From positions 124,001 to 188,000 of the forward strand of contig NZ_JABCSC020000004.1 of assembly GCF_012972705.2 (NCBI RefSeq): a stretch of DNA of 64,000 bases. Direction: 5' to 3'. How positions within the stretch are numbered: position 1 is the first letter of the stretch; each line of letters opens with the position of its first letter. Source of the DNA: Uliginosibacterium aquaticum (GTDB taxonomy: Bacteria > Pseudomonadota > Gammaproteobacteria > Burkholderiales > Rhodocyclaceae). This document shows positions 51,371 to 60,628 of this stretch, piece after piece. The notes beneath the pieces were generated by a model, which was not told where the DNA came from, ran no database searches, and was given only the letters and a program-made list of their open reading frames with translations. Both the position numbers and the translations under genes were made by a program.

Positions 51371-52273
51371 ATGAATTATCCCAGTCTCGAAGATTACGTC
51401 GGACGCACCCCGCTGGTGCGCCTCAAGCGCCTGCCCGGTGCCGAGGCCGAACGCCTCGGAAATATCGTGCTGGCCAAGCTGGAGGGGAATAACCCAGCTG
51501 GGTCGGTGAAGGACAGGCCTGCCCTGTCGATGATCCTGCATGCCGAGCAGCGCGGCGACATTCGTCCCGGTGACACCCTGATTGAGGCGACCAGTGGCAA
51601 CACCGGCATTGCGCTGGCCATGGCGGCTGCGATGCGTGGCTATCGCATGATTCTGGTGATGCCCGAGAACCAGAGCGTGGAACGTCGTCAGACCATGAAG
51701 GCCTTCGGCGCCGAACTGGTGCTCACGCCCCGCGAAGGCGGGATGGAACTGGCGCGTGACATGGCCAATCGCATGCGCGACGAAGGGCGTGGCGTGGTGC
51801 TCGACCAATTCGCCAATTCGGACAATCCGCTTGCCCACTATGAAGGCACCGGCCCCGAAATCTGGGAGCAGACAGCGGGACGCATCACCCACTTCGTCAG
51901 CAGCATGGGTACGACCGGCACCATTATGGGCGTGGCGCGCTTTCTGAAGGAAAAGAACCCGGCTATTCAGATCATTGGTTGCCAGCCTGAGGAAGGTTCG
52001 CAGATTCCTGGAATCCGCAAATGGCCCGAGGCTTATCTGCCGAAAATCTACGAATCCAGCCGTGTCGATCGTATCGAATACGTGGCCCAAGCCGCTGCTG
52101 AAGACATGACCCGCCGCCTGGCTTGCGAAGAAGGTATTTTTGCAGGCATCTCCTCGGGTGGAGCAATGAGTGTGGCGCGCAATCTGGCGCAGGAGCTCAG
52201 CAATGCAGTGATCGTTTCGATCGTGTGCGACCGCGGTGATCGCTACCTCTCCACCGGCGTCTTCCCGGCCTGA
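51371..52273 (+). CDS. cysM: Cysteine synthase B
   Basis: A PLP enzyme forming cysteine from O-acetylserine and sulfide or thiosulfate. It has 300 residues. PLP lysine K47 is in NPAGSVKDRPA, TSGNTGIALAMAAAMRGY follows, and SSMGTTGTIMG and GISSGGAM are conserved. NNPAGSVKDRP with Pro after Arg marks CysM rather than CysK. The stop overlaps the next ATG by one base. Confidence 0.95.
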   Translation: MNYPSLEDYVGRTPLVRLKRLPGAEAERLGNIVLAKLEGNNPAGSVKDRPALSMILHAEQRGDIRPGDTLIEATSGNTGIALAMAAAMRGYRMILVMPENQSVERRQTMKAFGAELVLTPREGGMELARDMANRMRDEGRGVVLDQFANSDNPLAHYEGTGPEIWEQTAGRITHFVSSMGTTGTIMGVARFLKEKNPAIQIIGCQPEEGSQIPGIRKWPEAYLPKIYESSRVDRIEYVAQAAAEDMTRRLACEEGIFAGISSGGAMSVARNLAQELSNAVIVSIVCDRGDRYLSTGVFPA

Positions 52274-53004
52274 TGGCTCCGACCGACATGTTGGCCATTG
52301 CCCTTGATTTCCTGCCAGACGTGGCCGGGTTGCGTCTACTCAATCGCCTGCCGGCCGAGCTTTCGGATGTGGAAGTGGCCGAGTACGCCTTCCAGCGTCG
52401 CCGTGCGGCCCGTGGCAGCGACAGCCTGCCGCCGCATTTGCTACGCCTGAGCGGGTTTGCCTTGTTCGGTGTGCAGGATGGGCAGTTCCGGTTGTCTTCA
52501 AAGGCTTCCATGGATGAGGCGGGCTTGCTCGGTGCATTCCTGGATGCCTGTGCGGCGGCGCCGGCTCTGGCGTGCTGGAGTGAAGTCGAGGCGAGGCTGG
52601 ACGCGCTACGTCTGCGCGCGCTGCAGGCTGGGGTTGGGCGTGATGGTGCATGGCCGCGACTGAATGCTTGTATGCCATTGGCAGTCGAGTTGTGTCATGC
52701 GGAAGCGCCGCCTGCTCTGGCTGAAGTGGCCCGTCTGGCAGGCTTGCCGCTGATGCGTGCGGCAGATGAGGAATGGCAGTGGCAGCGTGTGCTGGCGGGC
52801 GACTGGCTGGCATTGCAGGGACAGATTGAATTGCGTGCGCTGGTGGCCTGGCTGCTGCAGCGTCGTCAGCAGAGCCTGAGCGGCCTGATCAGCCAGGCTG
52901 AGCGCGAGGCTGATGAGGCTAGGCTGCGCGAGTGGCTGCAGGTGCAGCCTGCGCTACACCTGCAAAGCTTTGCGATGACCTGGGGTCAGTCCACGCGCCG
53001 GTAA
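52273..53004 (+). CDS. PolB-like 3'-5' exonuclease homologue, probably catalytically dead
   Basis: A 243-residue protein coupled to cysM (TGATG). FLPDVAGLRLLNRLP and SLPPHLLRLSGFALFG resemble the start of the predicted PolB-type 3'-5' exonuclease family, and LAEVARLAGLP with a helical end resembles its C-terminal half. The family's D-x-E (FDIETVPD) aligns to IALDFLPD, so Asp becomes Ala10 and Glu becomes Asp12. The C-terminal CETD region reads QIELR without the Asp. It therefore appears to be a pseudoenzyme. The family call is from memory of motifs and is moderately sure; otherwise it is hypothetical. Confidence 0.6.
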   Translation: MAPTDMLAIALDFLPDVAGLRLLNRLPAELSDVEVAEYAFQRRRAARGSDSLPPHLLRLSGFALFGVQDGQFRLSSKASMDEAGLLGAFLDACAAAPALACWSEVEARLDALRLRALQAGVGRDGAWPRLNACMPLAVELCHAEAPPALAEVARLAGLPLMRAADEEWQWQRVLAGDWLALQGQIELRALVAWLLQRRQQSLSGLISQAEREADEARLREWLQVQPALHLQSFAMTWGQSTRR

Positions 53005-54638
53005 AGCGCGAACTGCTCGGCCAGGCGGCCGCGTCCGCGGCGCAGATCCCATACCGATTCCCAGCCCTTGCCGGGTTCCGGCAGGGCGTTGCGCCCCGTG
53101 GCGTAAGCGAGGCGTAGCGGGCAGTTGGCGCCGCGAGCGGCGATCTTGATGTGGGCAAAGTAGTGCAGGGCAGCCCGTTGCGAGTCGCCAAGGTCGATGC
53201 CCGCCACACAAGCAGCTTCGGGCTGGCTGGCAATCACGGCGGCAATCTCGGCCGCAGTGCTGCGATAGCTTTTGTCGTGATCAATCCAGGACATCAGCAG
53301 AGTGGCGGCGAGCCCCCAGGCAAGGGTTACCCCGAGAGCCCAGTGCACCGCGCCGCGCAACTGGAAGAAGGGCAGGCGCAGGTTTGCAATCAGCCAGGCG
53401 ACCGATAGTGTGATCGCCACCAAGAGCTGCAGGCCGTTCCATTGCGGCTCGAAGCCGGGTACCAGGCGCAGGAGGTTGCGGGCTAGCGGTGCTGGCCAGC
53501 CAAAGTTCATTGCCGACCAGGCCAGCCACAGGCTCAGGCCGAGCAGGGTGAAAGTCATTACACCAAACCAGTCAAAGGCGTTTGCCGCTCCGCGCCGCAG
53601 GCGGCACAGCTCGCCCGACGCCATCAGGATCAGGGCGGGCATCAAGGGCAGCAGGTTGGCTGGACGCATGCCACCGGTGCTGGCAACCAGCGCAAGGGCC
53701 AGCAGGGCGGATGCCAGCGGCAGGGAGTGGCCGAAGTCGCGCAGCTTGCCGCGCCGATGCCAGAGTGACCACAGCACCACCGGCCACAACGGCCAGGTGA
53801 ACCAGCCGATCAGATTGGCGAAATCCTTGCCGCGCTGCAGGTGTCCCGCGTGCGGCAGGATCGCCGCCAGCTCATGCGCCCACCAGGCGTGCAGGAAGTC
53901 GGGTTGCCAGACGGCCAGGGCCAGTGGCCACAGCGAGACCAAGAGAACTAGTGGCCACAGCGCATGGCGGTAGGCCAGCAGGAAGCTGCGGGTGCGGTAC
54001 TCGCTCGAACAGGCCGGGGTCAGCAGCCACAAGGGCAGGCACAGGAAAAGTCCCGGCAGGCCACCGGCAAGGAAGGCTGCGCCACTTGCCGCGCCTGTGA
54101 GCAGGGCGCCTCGTGTGGGGGCGCTGCGCATCAGCGTCAGGCCTTGCAGGCAGGCCGCCAGAGTGGCGGTGAGCACGATCTGTGGCTGCATTTCATGAGC
54201 GTGGATCAGCAGCCCCAGTGAGCCCAGCATCAGCATGGCGGCAGCTGAGGCGGCCTCCCGTCCGTAGAGTTCGCGGGCGGCGTAGCGCAGGCAGTAAATC
54301 AGCACGGTTAGGGCGGCGACATTACCCAGTCGGATGGCGTCATGCAGTGGCAGTAGCCAGCCGAGCAGCTTGCCGGTCAAGGCGCCAAGCCAGTAGGTGA
54401 GCGGCGGCCAATCGTAAAAAGGGTGGCCGGCGATCTGCGGAGTGAGCCAGTGGCCTTCGCTGAGCATGCTGAACACCACCCCGATGTGCAGGGCGTCGTC
54501 GCCGCGCCAGGGAACGTGACCAATGTTGCCGGGCAGGGCGTAGGCGATGAAGACTAGGATCAGGGCCCAGTTGGGCACGTGGATCGCGGGTTTGCGGCTC
54601 GGAAACTCGGTGAACGAGGAGTTCTGCATGTGCGCCAT
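52986..54638 (-). CDS. ArnT-like lipid-linked sugar glycosyltransferase (PMT/GT83 type)
   Basis: A 550-residue inner-membrane protein with about 11-12 hydrophobic helices. The first periplasmic loop has the GT-C signature WRGDDALHIGV with two Asp and later PFYDWPPLTYWLG. Family members move sugars from undecaprenyl phosphate to lipid A or other envelope targets. The last 100 residues are soluble. MAHMQ offers ATGs at 54638 and 54629 and neither has a good ribosome site. Its 3' end overlaps the PolB-like gene by 19 bases, tail to tail. Confidence 0.85.
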   Translation of the reverse strand: MAHMQNSSFTEFPSRKPAIHVPNWALILVFIAYALPGNIGHVPWRGDDALHIGVVFSMLSEGHWLTPQIAGHPFYDWPPLTYWLGALTGKLLGWLLPLHDAIRLGNVAALTVLIYCLRYAARELYGREAASAAAMLMLGSLGLLIHAHEMQPQIVLTATLAACLQGLTLMRSAPTRGALLTGAASGAAFLAGGLPGLFLCLPLWLLTPACSSEYRTRSFLLAYRHALWPLVLLVSLWPLALAVWQPDFLHAWWAHELAAILPHAGHLQRGKDFANLIGWFTWPLWPVVLWSLWHRRGKLRDFGHSLPLASALLALALVASTGGMRPANLLPLMPALILMASGELCRLRRGAANAFDWFGVMTFTLLGLSLWLAWSAMNFGWPAPLARNLLRLVPGFEPQWNGLQLLVAITLSVAWLIANLRLPFFQLRGAVHWALGVTLAWGLAATLLMSWIDHDKSYRSTAAEIAAVIASQPEAACVAGIDLGDSQRAALHYFAHIKIAARGANCPLRLAYATGRNALPEPGKGWESVWDLRRGRGRLAEQFALYRRVD

Positions 54639-54721
54639 GAATTAATGCGGGGGAATTGCACAGGATTGTAAGACGTCCGCTCTTCAAATCCTGCCCTGTC
54701 AGCGTAAGGACAGGAAAAACA

Positions 54722-54745
54722 AAAGGCAGCCCGTAGGCTGCCTTT
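54722..54745 (-). terminator. Terminator of rpmE
   Basis: Arms AAAGGCAGCC/GGCTGCCTTT around CGTA, 21 bases past the rpmE stop. Confidence 0.85.
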
Positions 54746-54765
54746 CCTTGCTGGATCCCGCAGGA

Positions 54766-54969
54766 TCAGCGCTTGTACTTTTGCTTGAAGCGCTCGACAC
54801 GACCTGCGGTGTCGATGATCTTCTGCTTGCCGGTCCAGAACGGGTGGCACTCAGCACACACTTCAACGTGGTAGGTCGGCTTGCCCATGGTGGAGCGGGT
54901 GGTGAACTTGCTGCCGCAGGAGCAGGTAACCTGCACGTCGGCGTAATTCGGATGGCCTTCGGTCTTCAT
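54766..54969 (-). CDS. rpmE: 50S ribosomal protein L31 (zinc-binding type)
   Basis: 67 residues. C16, C18, C38 and C41 form the zinc site (TCSCGS and [22 protein letters not shown]), so this is the C+ form. ATG 54969 follows AAGGAA. It lies directly downstream of rho, as in many proteobacteria. Confidence 0.96.
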   Translation of the reverse strand: MKTEGHPNYADVQVTCSCGSKFTTRSTMGKPTYHVEVCAECHPFWTGKQKIIDTAGRVERFKQKYKR

Positions 54970-55069
54970 ATCGGGTTCCTTGTTGCGCGGATGGCGAATG
55001 TGACCACCCAGAAAATAAGACTCGGGATTATGGCAGGAGACTCGCTTCGCTGCAAGCGAAGCGCTTTCC

Positions 55070-56326
55070 TCAGCGCCGCATTGCGTCAAAAAACTCCGCA
55101 TTGCCCTTGGTCTGGCGGATCTTGTCGAGCAGGAAGTCCATCGCATCCAGATCGTCCATGCCGTAGAGCAGCTTGCGCAGGACCCAGATTTTTTGCAGCT
55201 GGGCTGGCTCGATGAGCAGCTCTTCGCGGCGGGTGCCGGAGCGATTGACGTTGATCGCCGGGTAGATGCGCTTCTCGGCCATGCGGCGGTCGAGGTGCAC
55301 TTCCATGTTGCCGGTGCCCTTGAATTCTTCGTAGATCACTTCGTCCATGCGGCTGCCGGTGTCGATCAGTGCCGTCGCAATGATGGTCAGCGAGCCACCT
55401 TCTTCGACGTTACGTGCGGCGCCAAAGAAGCGCTTGGGCTTTTGCAGGGCGTTGGCATCCACACCACCGGTCAGCACCTTGCCGGAGGCCGGCACCACGG
55501 TGTTGTAGGCGCGGGCAAGGCGAGTAAGGGAGTCGAGCAGGATGATCACGTCGCGCTTGTGTTCAACGAGGCGCTTGGCCTTCTCGATCACCATTTCGGC
55601 GACTTGTACGTGGCGGGTGGCAGGCTCGTCAAAGGTGGAGGCGATGACTTCGCCCTTCACCGAGCGTTGCATTTCGGTCACCTCTTCCGGGCGCTCATCG
55701 ATCAGCAGCACGATCAGCGTGGCTTCAGGATGGTTGGCGGTGATGGCATGAGCGATGTTCTGCAGCATCACGGTTTTGCCGGACTTCGGCGGCGCGACGA
55801 GCAGGCCGCGCTGGCCACGCCCGATCGGGGCAACCATGTCGATCACACGCGAAGTGATGTTTTCTTCGCCACGCATCTCGCGTTCGAGCTTGAACACCTT
55901 GTTCGGGTGTAGCGGCGTGAGGTTTTCGAACAGGATTTTGTGCTTGGCGTTTTCAGGCGGCTCGCCGTTGATCTTGTCGAGCTTCACCAGCGCGAAGTAG
56001 CGCTCGCCATCCTTGGGGGTGCGGATCTCGCCTTCGATGGTGTCGCCGGTGTGCAGGTTGAAGCGGCGGATCTGCGAGGGCGACACGTAGATGTCGTCAG
56101 TGCCGGCAAGATAGGAGATGTCCGGCGAGCGCAGGAAGCCGAAGCCGTCAGGCAGGATTTCCAGAGCACCATCACCGAAGATGGTTTCGCCCTTCTTGGC
56201 GTGGTTCTTCAGCAGGGCAAAGACGAGTTCCTGCTTGCGCAGACGGTTGGCAGCCTCGATGTTGTTGGCGTGTGCCATTTCGAGGAGCTGGCTGACGTGA
56301 AGAGCCTTGAGCTCGGACAGATGCAT
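55070..56326 (-). CDS. rho: Transcription termination factor Rho
   Basis: A hexameric RNA helicase of 418 residues. [18 protein letters not shown] opens the N-terminal domain. The cold-shock RNA-binding fold (GFGFLRSPD...[18 protein letters not shown]) is at about 50-120, Walker [13 protein letters not shown] near 178-189, and the Walker B/Q-loop [13 protein letters not shown] follows. Ends with [20 protein letters not shown]. The 216 bases to trxA hold no gene. Confidence 0.97.
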   Translation of the reverse strand: MHLSELKALHVSQLLEMAHANNIEAANRLRKQELVFALLKNHAKKGETIFGDGALEILPDGFGFLRSPDISYLAGTDDIYVSPSQIRRFNLHTGDTIEGEIRTPKDGERYFALVKLDKINGEPPENAKHKILFENLTPLHPNKVFKLEREMRGEENITSRVIDMVAPIGRGQRGLLVAPPKSGKTVMLQNIAHAITANHPEATLIVLLIDERPEEVTEMQRSVKGEVIASTFDEPATRHVQVAEMVIEKAKRLVEHKRDVIILLDSLTRLARAYNTVVPASGKVLTGGVDANALQKPKRFFGAARNVEEGGSLTIIATALIDTGSRMDEVIYEEFKGTGNMEVHLDRRMAEKRIYPAINVNRSGTRREELLIEPAQLQKIWVLRKLLYGMDDLDAMDFLLDKIRQTKGNAEFFDAMRR

Positions 56327-56542
56327 GGACTGACCCTGAACGATAGATGCAGAGATGGATTGGGGCCTTGTGGCAACCCGGCTGGAACAGCAAAGAAGGG
56401 GAGTTTTATCTTGCCAACCCCGGTCGGGGTGGCTGGCCGCTTTACGGCGCGCTGCGGGCGGTAACCCGGAATGAACAGCGCACGGCGGCTGTAACTGGCC
56501 GGAACTTTAGACGCTAGGTTCCGGCCTGTCAAACACGAACGC

Positions 56543-56869
56543 TCAGAGATTGGCGTCGAGGAAGGCGGTCAGTTGCGATTTGGACAGGGCGCCTACCTTG
56601 GTGGCTTCCACATTACCGCCCTTGAACAGCATCAGGGTCGGGATGCCACGGATGCCGAACTGGGCCGGCACGGCGGAGTTTTCATCCACGTTCATCTTGG
56701 CGACCACGATCTTGCCGGCGTAGTCCTTGGCCACTTCTTCGAGGATCGGGGCGATCATCTTGCAGGGGCCGCACCATTCGGCCCAGTAGTCGACCAGCAC
56801 GGGCAGTTGGGATTGCAGCACATCCTTCTCGAAGCTGCTGTCGGAGATGTAGACGATTTGGTCGCTCAT
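56543..56869 (-). CDS. trxA: Thioredoxin 1
   Basis: 108 residues with active site WCGPC (C33, C36) and cis-Pro in [14 protein letters not shown] 56869 follows GAGGAATC. It is upstream of rho, a conserved pairing in proteobacteria. Confidence 0.97.
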   Translation of the reverse strand: MSDQIVYISDSSFEKDVLQSQLPVLVDYWAEWCGPCKMIAPILEEVAKDYAGKIVVAKMNVDENSAVPAQFGIRGIPTLMLFKGGNVEATKVGALSKSQLTAFLDANL

Positions 56870-56979
56870 GATTCCTCGCAAAGAAAAACGGCCGCAGTTC
56901 TCTGTCGGCCTTACAAGTGCTGAATCTTATCCAGATTGCCCTGGGCTGGGAAGATTGACAGCCCTATGGTGTCGATAGT

Positions 56980-57567
56980 TCAGCCGCGCGCGCTGGAGAC
57001 CTTGGCGAGCCAGTCGCCCTCCGGAGCGCGGTGCAGGCGCATGGCTGCAATCAGGGCTTCAGGCGACTCGGCCACATGCAGTTGATCGAGCTGCGTCTGC
57101 TTGACGAAGCCGGCGCTGACCATGTGACGCATGAAGGCCAGCAGCGGATCGAAAAAGCCCTTCACATTGAGCAGACCCACCGGTTTGTGGTGGATGTGCA
57201 GCTGTGCCCAGGTGAGGATCTCGAAGAGTTCATCCATGGTGCCGTAGCCGCCGGGCAGCGCCACGAAACCCTGTGCGCGTTCAGCCATCGCGGCCTTGCG
57301 GGTGTGCATCGAATCGACCACCACCATCTCGGTGGCGAAGGGGTGAGCCAGCTCACGTTCGGCCATGAATTCCGGGATCACACCGTAGCTCTTGCCACGA
57401 TGGGCGTGCACGGCATCCGCCACCACCCCCATCAGGCCGACATGGCCGCCGCCCCACACCAGTTCGATGCGGTGCTCCGCGAGGCTCTGGCCAAAAGCGC
57501 GGGCAGCATCGGCATAGGCGTGGTCGTGACCACTGGAGGCACCGCAGAAAACGCAGAGGGATAGCAT
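56980..57567 (-). CDS. LOG-family protein (nucleotide 5'-monophosphate phosphoribohydrolase)
   Basis: A 195-residue lysine-decarboxylase-like (LOG) protein. CVFCGASSG near the start, VWGGGHVGLMGVVADA, and the catalytic PGGYGTMDELFE. LOG enzymes cut the base from (cytokinin) nucleoside monophosphates; bacterial copies act in nucleotide metabolism or stress. The substrate here is not known. Confidence 0.9.
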   Translation of the reverse strand: MLSLCVFCGASSGHDHAYADAARAFGQSLAEHRIELVWGGGHVGLMGVVADAVHAHRGKSYGVIPEFMAERELAHPFATEMVVVDSMHTRKAAMAERAQGFVALPGGYGTMDELFEILTWAQLHIHHKPVGLLNVKGFFDPLLAFMRHMVSAGFVKQTQLDQLHVAESPEALIAAMRLHRAPEGDWLAKVSSARG

Positions 57568-57633
57568 GGGGCGAGGGACTTTCAGATGCGAGATGGCGCG
57601 AGCTTAGTGGGCGAGGCGGCGGTGAGCAAGACT

Positions 57634-58335
57634 TCAGGTTCTGGCGTGAGCCCGGATCCAGGCCAGCGAACCAGCGGCGCTGTGCTGGATCTGGCTGTCC
57701 TCATAGCGATGTTTCGCACCTACCGGGCAAGCCTGGCGGGCAAGGCAGCCCAGCGCGCAAGGGGATTGATCAGCCAGGCGGTGTTGATGGCAGGCAGCCA
57801 TGTCGAAGCGCCCGCCCTCCAGCGCCTTGCCTGGGCAAGCGCTGATACAGGGCTTGTCTGTACAGGCTGGGCAGGGATGACCAAGGTCTTCGATGGCGGA
57901 TGCGGGCAGGTTTGTGTCGGTGAGGATGGCCGCGCGATAGGCGAACCAGCTGCCCCACTTGGCATCTACACCAAGCATGAAGGGCGCGGGGTGATGCCAG
58001 CCAGCGAGCTGACCGAGGCGTTGCAGGCCTATGCGCTGATGGCCGGGTGTATTCGGGAACACGAAACGCGCCTGCGTCTCCGGCAGGTTCCGTCGCAGCC
58101 AATGTTCCACCGTGCGCAGGCTGTACTCGTCGATCGGATGAGCGCTGGTCAGCCCCTCAGCCTGCACGCATTCCCACAGACGCCGTCCGGCGTGGCCGAA
58201 AAGGATCAGCTGGCGTTCGTGTGCGGTGGGAGCCAGCGGCGCGAGCAGGTCTGCCGGGAGTGCCGCGAGGTTGAAGACGTGCTGGCGATTCAGGCCGCGC
58301 TCGTCGAGAAAGCCGGCATCAGGAAGTCCAGGCAT
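57634..58335 (-). CDS. Short QueG-like 4Fe-4S protein
   Basis: A 233-residue protein with two ferredoxin-type clusters: CPACTDKPCISACP and, after a gap, SPCALGCLARQACPVG. The order resembles the Fe-S half of epoxyqueuosine reductase QueG, but that enzyme is about 350-380 residues with an N-terminal cobalamin domain and C-terminal HEAT repeats. This one is shorter and has an uncertain N-terminus. It may be a QueG-derived paralogue with a different redox role. It starts four bases after the stop of the lipoprotein gene upstream. Confidence 0.7.
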   Translation of the reverse strand: MPGLPDAGFLDERGLNRQHVFNLAALPADLLAPLAPTAHERQLILFGHAGRRLWECVQAEGLTSAHPIDEYSLRTVEHWLRRNLPETQARFVFPNTPGHQRIGLQRLGQLAGWHHPAPFMLGVDAKWGSWFAYRAAILTDTNLPASAIEDLGHPCPACTDKPCISACPGKALEGGRFDMAACHQHRLADQSPCALGCLARQACPVGAKHRYEDSQIQHSAAGSLAWIRAHART

Positions 58336-58339
58336 GGGC

Positions 58340-58771
58340 TCAGCGCTGGACGGGTTCGAGAAAGATGCGCACGGCCAGTGTGCGACTGATCTCGAATACC
58401 AGCGCCATCTCCAGCGCCGGGTTGTCGCGCTGGCCCAGTACCGTCGAGAGCTCGCAATCGCGCGTGTGCTGATAGCCGGAGGGCTCGGTCAGCACCAGCA
58501 TCAGCTGATCCGGCAAGGGGGCTGGATTGGATGGGCGGCCATAGATCTGAGACACACCTCGCGGCAGTGGTGCGATCTGGCCGAAAGAGGCCCCTGGCGC
58601 ATTGCTGGTGCGCACGTTCTGCAGCGTAACGCTGGCGAAATCCCGCTCACTGAGATTGCGCACGATGATGTCACGCGGCTCTTCGCGGTTCATACCGGCC
58701 GGCCCAGCGCACGCGCCGAGAAAGAGCGCCAGCAGAGCAGCGAGGCAAGACAGATATGGGCGACAGTGCAT
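58340..58771 (-). CDS. Small lipoprotein, unknown function
   Basis: A 143-residue lipoprotein (lipobox LFLGAC near residue 18). The mature part is beta-rich: DIIVRNLSERDFASVTLQNV, GQIAPLPRGVSQIYGR. No domain is recognised. Translation from further upstream gives no family similarity. It lies four bases ahead of the QueG-like gene and is probably co-transcribed. Confidence 0.65.
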   Translation of the reverse strand: MHCRPYLSCLAALLALFLGACAGPAGMNREEPRDIIVRNLSERDFASVTLQNVRTSNAPGASFGQIAPLPRGVSQIYGRPSNPAPLPDQLMLVLTEPSGYQHTRDCELSTVLGQRDNPALEMALVFEISRTLAVRIFLEPVQR

Positions 58772-58872
58772 GGCGGCGGCCGGTTGGCGGGAGACGGGCC
58801 GAGCGTAGCTGATTCCGCGTTGCAAGGCGAAGCCGGAATGCTTTCTTGCGTGCGCCTGTGGCGGCACAAATG

Positions 58873-58902
58873 CCGAGGGGCCGGCGTTTGCCGGCCCCTC
58901 GG
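58873..58902. terminator. Long GC-rich hairpin
   Basis: Thirteen-base arms CCGAGGGGCCGGC and complement around GTTT, just downstream of the 38-residue gene. There is no T run, so it may be a terminator or an mRNA-stabilising hairpin. Confidence 0.6.
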
Positions 58903-58924
58903 GCGTGTCGCGGAACATGCCAGA

Positions 58925-59041
58925 TCAGTGACTCAGCAGCACAACCTGATAGACCGTCGGCAGCAGAGCCACCGAGGCGAAGGCGATGGCGCCCAGATAT
59001 TTGCCGGAAGATTCGATGGCGCTTTGAACTTGCTTGGACAT
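58925..59041 (-). CDS. 38-residue putative membrane microprotein
   Basis: Reads MSKQVQSAIESSGKYL then a hydrophobic helix (GAIAFASVALLPTVYQVVLL) and ends SH. AGAGG stands about eight bases before the ATG and a strong hairpin follows, so it has the marks of a real small gene. A soluble N-terminal part followed by one TM helix suggests a regulator of a membrane complex. No family is recognised. Confidence 0.55.
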   Translation of the reverse strand: MSKQVQSAIESSGKYLGAIAFASVALLPTVYQVVLLSH

Positions 59042-59244
59042 GATGACTACCTCTCGCTGTTAGGGCACCGGATGCGGTGCTTGATGGCTGAAGTATCCAC
59101 CGGGTAAACCCGAGTATCCAACTCAAGTTTTAAATCTTTGCATCCAGAAAAGTTATCAAAATCAAGGATTTGATTGTTCTATCGAGTGATAGGAGGTGTT
59201 GATGCGATGCAGCATTGGAATGCGCCAGCGTCTGTCTCCAATGC

Positions 59245-59895
59245 TCAGGCTGCTTCGTGTTCTGCGGTGTCGCTCGTGTTCTCGAGGGTCCGCAAGGCCG
59301 TATCCAGATTGCCGCGGGCGCGGCTCTCCAGCTCAGCAAAGGCCGCTGTGCGGTAGAGGTGTGGGCGCGCGAGAAAGCTACGCAGCAGTTGCGCTCGAGC
59401 CGTGCGGAAGGCCGGCTCGGCGACCCAGGCGTACTCGGCCCGCACCTGTGCTTCGTACTCGGCAAAACGATGCGGGTTGGCGCCGAGGATGGCCAGATCG
59501 ATGTCCAGCAGCAGCGCTGTGTCTCCTTCTGCCTCCTGAGTGGCGTGGCGGGTGGCGAGGATCATGTCGGCCACCTGCTCGATGAAGCGCTCCTCGAAGC
59601 CCGCAGCGCCGAGGGCCTGACGCGCCCAGTCGGCGCTGCGGGCCTCGTTGTCCTGGGCGCGTGGATCGTAGATGGCGTCGTGGAAGAACAGGGCCAGGCC
59701 GATCGCAGCCGGGTTCTTTGCCAGGTGGGCATGGGCCTCGAGCAGGCTGAGGCATTCAGCCAGATGTTGCAGGGTGTGGTAGTGGCGATGCGGCTCAGTC
59801 CAGGCCAGCAGCAGTTCAGCCAGCAAGCCCGGGGCGGGCTGCCGCGCACCGGCGGCGATCCAGAATCGATCCCATGACACGAGTAGCGTATCCAT
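59245..59895 (-). CDS. HD-domain metal-dependent phosphohydrolase
   Basis: A 216-residue predicted HD-superfamily hydrolase. HYHTLQHLAECL and ALFFHDAIYDP carry the H...HD metal ligands. LATRHATQEAEGDTALLLDIDLAILG supplies later His and Asp. The family is uncharacterised. GGAG lies seven bases before ATG 59895. Confidence 0.85.
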   Translation of the reverse strand: MDTLLVSWDRFWIAAGARQPAPGLLAELLLAWTEPHRHYHTLQHLAECLSLLEAHAHLAKNPAAIGLALFFHDAIYDPRAQDNEARSADWARQALGAAGFEERFIEQVADMILATRHATQEAEGDTALLLDIDLAILGANPHRFAEYEAQVRAEYAWVAEPAFRTARAQLLRSFLARPHLYRTAAFAELESRARGNLDTALRTLENTSDTAEHEAA

Positions 59896-60016
59896 TGCGA
59901 AGCTCCGGTGGACGAACAGGCATGGCGCCATTCTGCCGCAGGGTGGGCGAAAGCTGTGCGCAGGAAAGCGCGGGCTTGCGGGGGCTATTGTGGGTCAGAG
60001 CCCCGCCAATGCCGGC

Positions 60017-60628
60017 TCAGACGGTCAGCAACTCCGGCCGCTGCAGGCGCATGGCTTCCAGCACCTTGAAGGCTGCATAGGCATCGTTAGCCGCGTAGAG
60101 CAATTGCGGGGCCGAGAGTTCGGGGAGTGACCAGTTTGAAGTCGTGAGTTTCTTCGATTTGTGAAAGCGCTGGCCGAGCATCAGCCCGACAGCGGCGCGT
60201 ACGCCCATGTCGCCGCTGTAGCCATCCTTGCGGAACAGATGATCGAGATCGAGTACTCCAGCGAGCTGGGCCCCCAGCTTGTGGCGGATCTGGCTGCAGT
60301 CCGACTTGAGGCCGAACCCCGCCTTGAGCAGATGTACCGATTGCAGCAGATCGACCAGTGCAGCGCAGCCTGCGGCGTAATGCGTCTGGAAGATGAAGGC
60401 CTTGTCGGCGAGCGCAAATTGCACGATATGCGGGCCGTCACTAACCTGGCCGACATGAAAGGTGGGGCGAGCTTCCGTATCGAACCCCGCGCTGCCTGCC
60501 GCCATGATTTCGGCGGCGGCGGCAGAGAACGCATCGGGCGTGTTTGGCACCTGGATCTGCGCCAGCGTCAGCGCCGGGAAGGGCGGTAGCAAAGCGGTGT
60601 CGTCTTTCGACGGGCCTTTCTTCTTCAT
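60017..60628 (-). CDS. 3'-5' exonuclease, RNase D-like (DEDDy)
   Basis: A 203-residue single-domain exonuclease. Exo I is GFDTEARP (D and E), a second Asp is in VLDLDHLF, and Exo III is YAANDAYAAFKV (Y-x3-D). It lacks the HRDC domains of RNase D. A Lys-rich N-terminus (MKKKGPSKDD) opens it. Targets are unknown. Confidence 0.88.
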   Translation of the reverse strand: MKKKGPSKDDTALLPPFPALTLAQIQVPNTPDAFSAAAAEIMAAGSAGFDTEARPTFHVGQVSDGPHIVQFALADKAFIFQTHYAAGCAALVDLLQSVHLLKAGFGLKSDCSQIRHKLGAQLAGVLDLDHLFRKDGYSGDMGVRAAVGLMLGQRFHKSKKLTTSNWSLPELSAPQLLYAANDAYAAFKVLEAMRLQRPELLTV

